Shown here piece after piece: positions 61,778 to 64,000 of a stretch of DNA of 64,000 nucleotides; position 1 is the stretch's first letter; each line of letters starts with the position of its first letter. The stretch comes from an uncultured Prochlorococcus sp. (GTDB taxonomy: Bacteria; Cyanobacteriota; Cyanobacteriia; PCC-6307; Cyanobiaceae), in the NCBI GenBank assembly GCA_902520485.1, contig CABYNZ010000002.1:1-64000 (forward strand), read 5' to 3'. Both the position numbers and the translations under genes were made by a program. The notes under the pieces were generated by a model. The model did not search any database, had not been told where the DNA came from, and saw only the letters and a program-made list of their open reading frames with translations.

Positions 61778-61824
61778 GATTTTTAATTTCTTTTTTAAAA
61801 AGTTTGCAGATTTATTGAAGTTTT

Positions 61825-61854
61825 TGGATTAAGTATTTATAAATACTTTATAAG
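61825..61854 (+). promoter_or_regulatory. Second promoter with AAGTAT...ATACTT palindrome
   Basis: AAGTATTTATAAATACTT (61,831-61,848) is an 18-bp perfect palindrome placed between TTGGAT (61,825) and TATAAG (61,849). The half site AAATACTTTATAA is identical to that of the promoter at 61,543. It would drive the coupled micro-ORFs at 61,969-62,096. Confidence 0.55.
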
Positions 61855-61968
61855 AAGAACTTATAATCAATATATTTTTTGCCTATTTAAAAATTTATAT
61901 ATTCGTATATTTAGTAACTAGAAATTAATCTTAAAAAAATTAATTTGTAATTAGATTTTTAGAAGGTT

Positions 61969-62025
61969 ATGCAACCTATTTCTGAGGAACTTTACAAAAA
62001 AATAGTTGAGAGTTCTAAAAAATGA
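61969..62025 (+). CDS. Micro-ORF (18 aa)
   Basis: MQPISEELYKKIVESSKK is preceded by AGAAGG, 2 bases from the ATG (tight), and its TGA overlaps the next ATG (ATGA). It may be a leader peptide or a short functional protein. Support is from the coupling and the promoter upstream only. Confidence 0.35.
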   Translation: MQPISEELYKKIVESSKK

Positions 62026-62096
62026 GTAAATTACTAATTGCTTTATTGGCTTTAGATATAGGAGTTAGTCTGTCTAAAGTTTTTATTTTTACCTGA
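62022..62096 (+). CDS. Membrane micro-ORF (24 aa)
   Basis: MSKLLIALLALDIGVSLSKV then FIFT: one short hydrophobic helix. Coupled by ATGA to the 18-residue frame. Comparable in size to toxin-like or photosystem-like peptides, but there is no evidence for either. Confidence 0.35.
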   Translation: MSKLLIALLALDIGVSLSKVFIFT

Positions 62097-62163
62097 AAAT
62101 TAAATCACTTAGCATAAAAGAAGCAATTGTTTTCTAAAATAAGAAATAGTTACTGGGTATTAT

Positions 62164-62253
62164 TTATTTTATAAAATACAAAATTAAACCAACAAAAGAA
62201 CTTCCTACAAGTAGTAGCACCATAAAAAGTGCTATTAACTTTGCTAATCCCAT
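62164..62253 (-). CDS. Membrane microprotein (29 aa)
   Basis: MGLAKLIALFMVLLLVGSSF then VGLILYFIK: a single membrane helix with lysine at each end. Its ATG lies 10 bases inside the end of the NTF2-like gene, so it is translated from the same mRNA. Confidence 0.55.
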   Translation of the reverse strand: MGLAKLIALFMVLLLVGSSFVGLILYFIK

Positions 62254-62630
62254 AAAGATAAATCCGAATTTCCTGTAGATCTTTGCATCCAGTGAATTTT
62301 CCAAATATTATTTAATTTTTTAAAAATTGACGTAACTGTTGGTAAGTCATCATTAGGCGTCCCTTTATAAGAAAATTTTGAACCTAGTGTAAAAATGCAC
62401 ATTACTATATTTTCGCTTAAAAATTCGAATCGGTGAATTTTAGTTATTTCTGCCTTTTCTTGAACAATTTCATCAGTAATCATTTGTTCGAAACCTTTTG
62501 CATCTATAGGATTACCACTCGGCCTTATGAATAAAAAATCTTGAGTCGCATTATTAACAAAAAATGAGGCCATTTTTTTTGGATTAGCAAAATCATTTAA
62601 TAATGAAATTATTGTTTCTTTATCATTCAT
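62244..62630 (-). CDS. NTF2/SnoaL-like protein (128 aa)
   Basis: The alpha/beta cone fold is suggested by IISLLNDFANPKKMASFFVNNATQDFLFIRPSG, GFEQMITDEI, IHRFEFLSENIVMCIFTLGSKF and a final IFKKLNNIWKIHWMQRS. Such domains bind small ligands or catalyse simple reactions. The ATG follows seven T of promoter-leader module D. It precedes the 29-residue membrane peptide in an operon. Confidence 0.75.
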   Translation of the reverse strand: MNDKETIISLLNDFANPKKMASFFVNNATQDFLFIRPSGNPIDAKGFEQMITDEIVQEKAEITKIHRFEFLSENIVMCIFTLGSKFSYKGTPNDDLPTVTSIFKKLNNIWKIHWMQRSTGNSDLSLWD

Positions 62631-62671
62631 AAAAAAAGGGACGTAACTCTTCTAGTTTAGATTGACTGTCT
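62631..62671 (-). promoter_or_regulatory. Promoter-leader module, copy D
   Basis: On the minus strand: AGACAGTCAATCTAAACT, then AGAAGAGTTACGTCCC, seven T and ATG. The TTGACA part is changed to TAGACA and the stem is weaker than in copies A and C, but the CAATCTAAACT block and the CCC-T7-ATG junction are kept. Confidence 0.55.
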
Positions 62672-62750
62672 AAAATGTACAAATCGAAATGTAATGATTC
62701 TAAAAAAAATTCGTTAAGATGTTTGAAATAATTAGATTTTAATGTAAATC

Positions 62751-62873
62751 ATGATCAATTCATTAAACAAATTATTGCCAGTTGGCAAAAAGGTCAAAAA
62801 ATATTTACCTTTCTTTATTGGATTTAAATTACTTACATTTACGGGTTTTCTTACTTATATAATGAATCGATAA
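62751..62873 (+). CDS. Membrane microprotein (40 aa)
   Basis: MINSLNKLLPVGKKVKKYLP is basic, followed by the helix FFIGFKLLTFTGFLTYIM. It is probably inserted with the N-terminus in the cytoplasm. Its neighbours are the divergent NTF2-like gene and the 64-residue gene downstream. No binding site is obvious. Confidence 0.5.
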   Translation: MINSLNKLLPVGKKVKKYLPFFIGFKLLTFTGFLTYIMNR

Positions 62874-62914
62874 ATGATATTTCCTTCATAAAAAACTAAT
62901 TAATTTAATTTGTA

Positions 62915-63109
62915 GTGAATAAAAAAGAACGAATCAAAAGGATCAAATCTATGTCTAGTAGTGAAAGACAAGAATTGATCATAAAGAAGATGAAAGCAAA
63001 AGGTATAGAGGTAGGTAGTGGAGTCCCTGATAAAAAATATAATAGTCAAGAAGTTTTTGAATTAATCCAAATTGCAAATTGCTTCCCAGAATTGAGAGAT
63101 AAAAAATAA
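62915..63109 (+). CDS. Basic hypothetical protein (64 aa)
   Basis: (M)NKKERIKRIKSMSSSERQEL starts a highly basic helical N-terminus; the remainder contains GIEVGSGVPDKKYNSQEVFELIQIANCFPEL. The start is GTG 62,915. The composition suggests nucleic-acid contact. Not recognised. It converges on the DoxX gene. Confidence 0.55.
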   Translation: MNKKERIKRIKSMSSSERQELIIKKMKAKGIEVGSGVPDKKYNSQEVFELIQIANCFPELRDKK

Positions 63110-63140
63110 AAAAATATATGGATTCACTTGATTAATCCAT

Positions 63141-63521
63141 TTATTTTGGCTCCCTTAACGCAGAAATAATTATTCCACCTATCAATCCAAGGTTCATTAG
63201 CACTGCTCTTTGATGGAAAGGGAATACATGAAATATTAAAGTTGTCGGGATAAGAAAAAGTAATAAAAAAACCGAACCAATTTTTTGATTTACTCCAAAT
63301 ATAAAAAATCCAGAACCTAATATAAGACATATAATCGCCCCTACTAGAAGAATAGATGAAATTGGTTCAGGAATACCTTTTGAAGAAATATATTCAACTG
63401 TTTTTTCAAAACCAAATATTTTTCTTGGTATGGCTGTAATAAATATTGTGGAAATTAATACTCTTGAAAAAAAATCGAAAAAGGATTGGACACTTCTATT
63501 TTTTAAAAAAGAATTCTTCAT
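63141..63521 (-). CDS. DoxX-family membrane protein (126 aa)
   Basis: Four hydrophobic segments and the family pattern (FFSRVLISTIFITAIPRKIFGFEKTVEYISSKGIPEP, VGAIICLILGSGFFIFG, LIPTTLIFHVFPFH, MNLGLIGGIIISAL) identify DoxX. Members are linked to redox stress at membranes in some bacteria. Length is typical. Confidence 0.83.
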   Translation of the reverse strand: MKNSFLKNRSVQSFFDFFSRVLISTIFITAIPRKIFGFEKTVEYISSKGIPEPISSILLVGAIICLILGSGFFIFGVNQKIGSVFLLLFLIPTTLIFHVFPFHQRAVLMNLGLIGGIIISALREPK

Positions 63522-63716
63522 AATTTAATTATAAGAAAAAATTTTTATTTTTTTAAAAATAATTAATTTGACTTAAATACTTTTAAGTTTTTCAAAGTTA
63601 AGAAATTTTTTATTTGATAGTGAGACTATTTTCTGAATTATTTTCAAAATAATAATTATTAAATATTTCTTTCCTATTTAAATTAATGCCTATTTGCAAG
63701 TTAGTTCTAATGAAAT

Positions 63717-63872
63717 TTATTTTGACTTTCTTGTGCCACCGTAAGAATAATTTTTGTGTTTAGAAATTATATTCCAACATTCTTTGCAACAAAAAATCCA
63801 GTCTTCATGAATTATGGATTTAACTCTATAATGGATTTTATCTGGTTTTTGACATAGATCACACTTTTTCAT
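63717..63872 (-). CDS. Zinc-finger-like small protein (51 aa)
   Basis: MKKCDLCQKPDKIHYRVKSI then IHEDWIFCCKECWNIISKHK and a basic tail. CDLC and CCKEC form a CxxC...CxxC pair that fits a treble-clef or rubredoxin-like zinc site. It is probably a nucleic-acid or protein adaptor. The last 128 bases of the window contain no complete gene; a frame reading HSAHPEAKQWYC runs off the edge. Confidence 0.65.
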   Translation of the reverse strand: MKKCDLCQKPDKIHYRVKSIIHEDWIFCCKECWNIISKHKNYSYGGTRKSK

Positions 63873-64000
63873 TAATCTTTAAATTTGTCAAATAAATTTT
63901 AGATAAGAAAAAGTATGATTTAAAACATTCACGAAAAGGTTTTTATCGTGTCATTATGAATTAGCACTCCGCACATCCTGAAGCAAAGCAGTGGTATTGT

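Noticed and set aside
62022..62253. Type I toxin-antitoxin pair from the short hydrophobic peptides
   Set aside because: The 24- and 29-residue membrane peptides have toxin-like size, but no antisense promoter or complementary RNA was found at either.
53000..63872. Additional hli genes in the island
   Set aside because: None of the small membrane frames has the NGRxAMxGF chlorophyll-binding motif; only the gene at 1,884 does.
63960..64000. Start of a new plus-strand gene (HSAHPEAKQWYC)
   Set aside because: The frame follows an in-frame TAG and has no start codon before the window ends, so it cannot be called.

Overview
The window is very A+T-rich chromosomal DNA from a marine picocyanobacterium, almost certainly a high-light Prochlorococcus. 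The evidence is a split RNA polymerase beta-prime gene (rpoC2), the cyanobacterial two-part ATP synthase layout (atpI-B-E-b'-b-delta-A-gamma apart from beta-epsilon), a high-light-inducible protein gene, PSRP-3/Ycf65, Ycf35, Ccs1/CcdA cytochrome assembly, many short intergenic spacers and frequent GTG/TTG starts. The strain call is inference from gene content and style, not from a database comparison.

Positions 1-48,000 are core genome. In order: the 3' part of rpoC2, interrupted by a frameshift at about 209-222; an hli gene; rlmN; a HEAT-repeat gene; a DUF2997/ycf35/ferredoxin/aldo-keto reductase operon; rsmG; a J-domain gene; the complete biotin operon bioF-K-C-D-A with the cyanobacterial esterase BioK; a Ski2-like helicase; fumC; purB; tlyA; glnB (PII); queF; ccs1-ccdA; ftsW; the large ATP synthase operon; a ferredoxin cluster; nadE-nadD-GTPase-CNNM; pepP; PSRP-3; atpD-atpC; groES-groEL; secG-gpmI; pyrR; an Hsp70-like gene; rpoZ-DUF1818; and DUF2811.

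At about 48,000 the character changes. An EVE-domain gene has six copies of TGACTAGC in and upstream of its 5' end, spaced near whole helical turns. Then come two nearly identical copies of a small cysteine-rich gene, each behind a palindrome that fits the cyanobacterial LexA box, flanking a secreted trypsin-like protease. A Tat-exported PhoX-type phosphatase with a possible Pho box follows, then a short stretch of foreign-looking composition.

From about 53,000 to 64,000 the DNA is an accessory island dense in microproteins of 18-70 residues, often translationally coupled by ATGA or TGATG overlaps. Several fall into families recognisable inside the window: a CX8CX3C tail family, a YW...SAES peptide family, an MST...WLD.LIN.IE family and a twin CX3C protein. 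They share recurrent upstream elements: a 41-45 bp promoter-leader module in four copies, a three-block TAGGTATT/TTGATT/TACTAAA promoter in two copies, and a palindromic AAGTAT..ATACTT operator in two promoters. This looks like a co-regulated small-protein island, which is the most novel content here. No tRNA, rRNA, insertion sequence, integrase or CRISPR array was seen.
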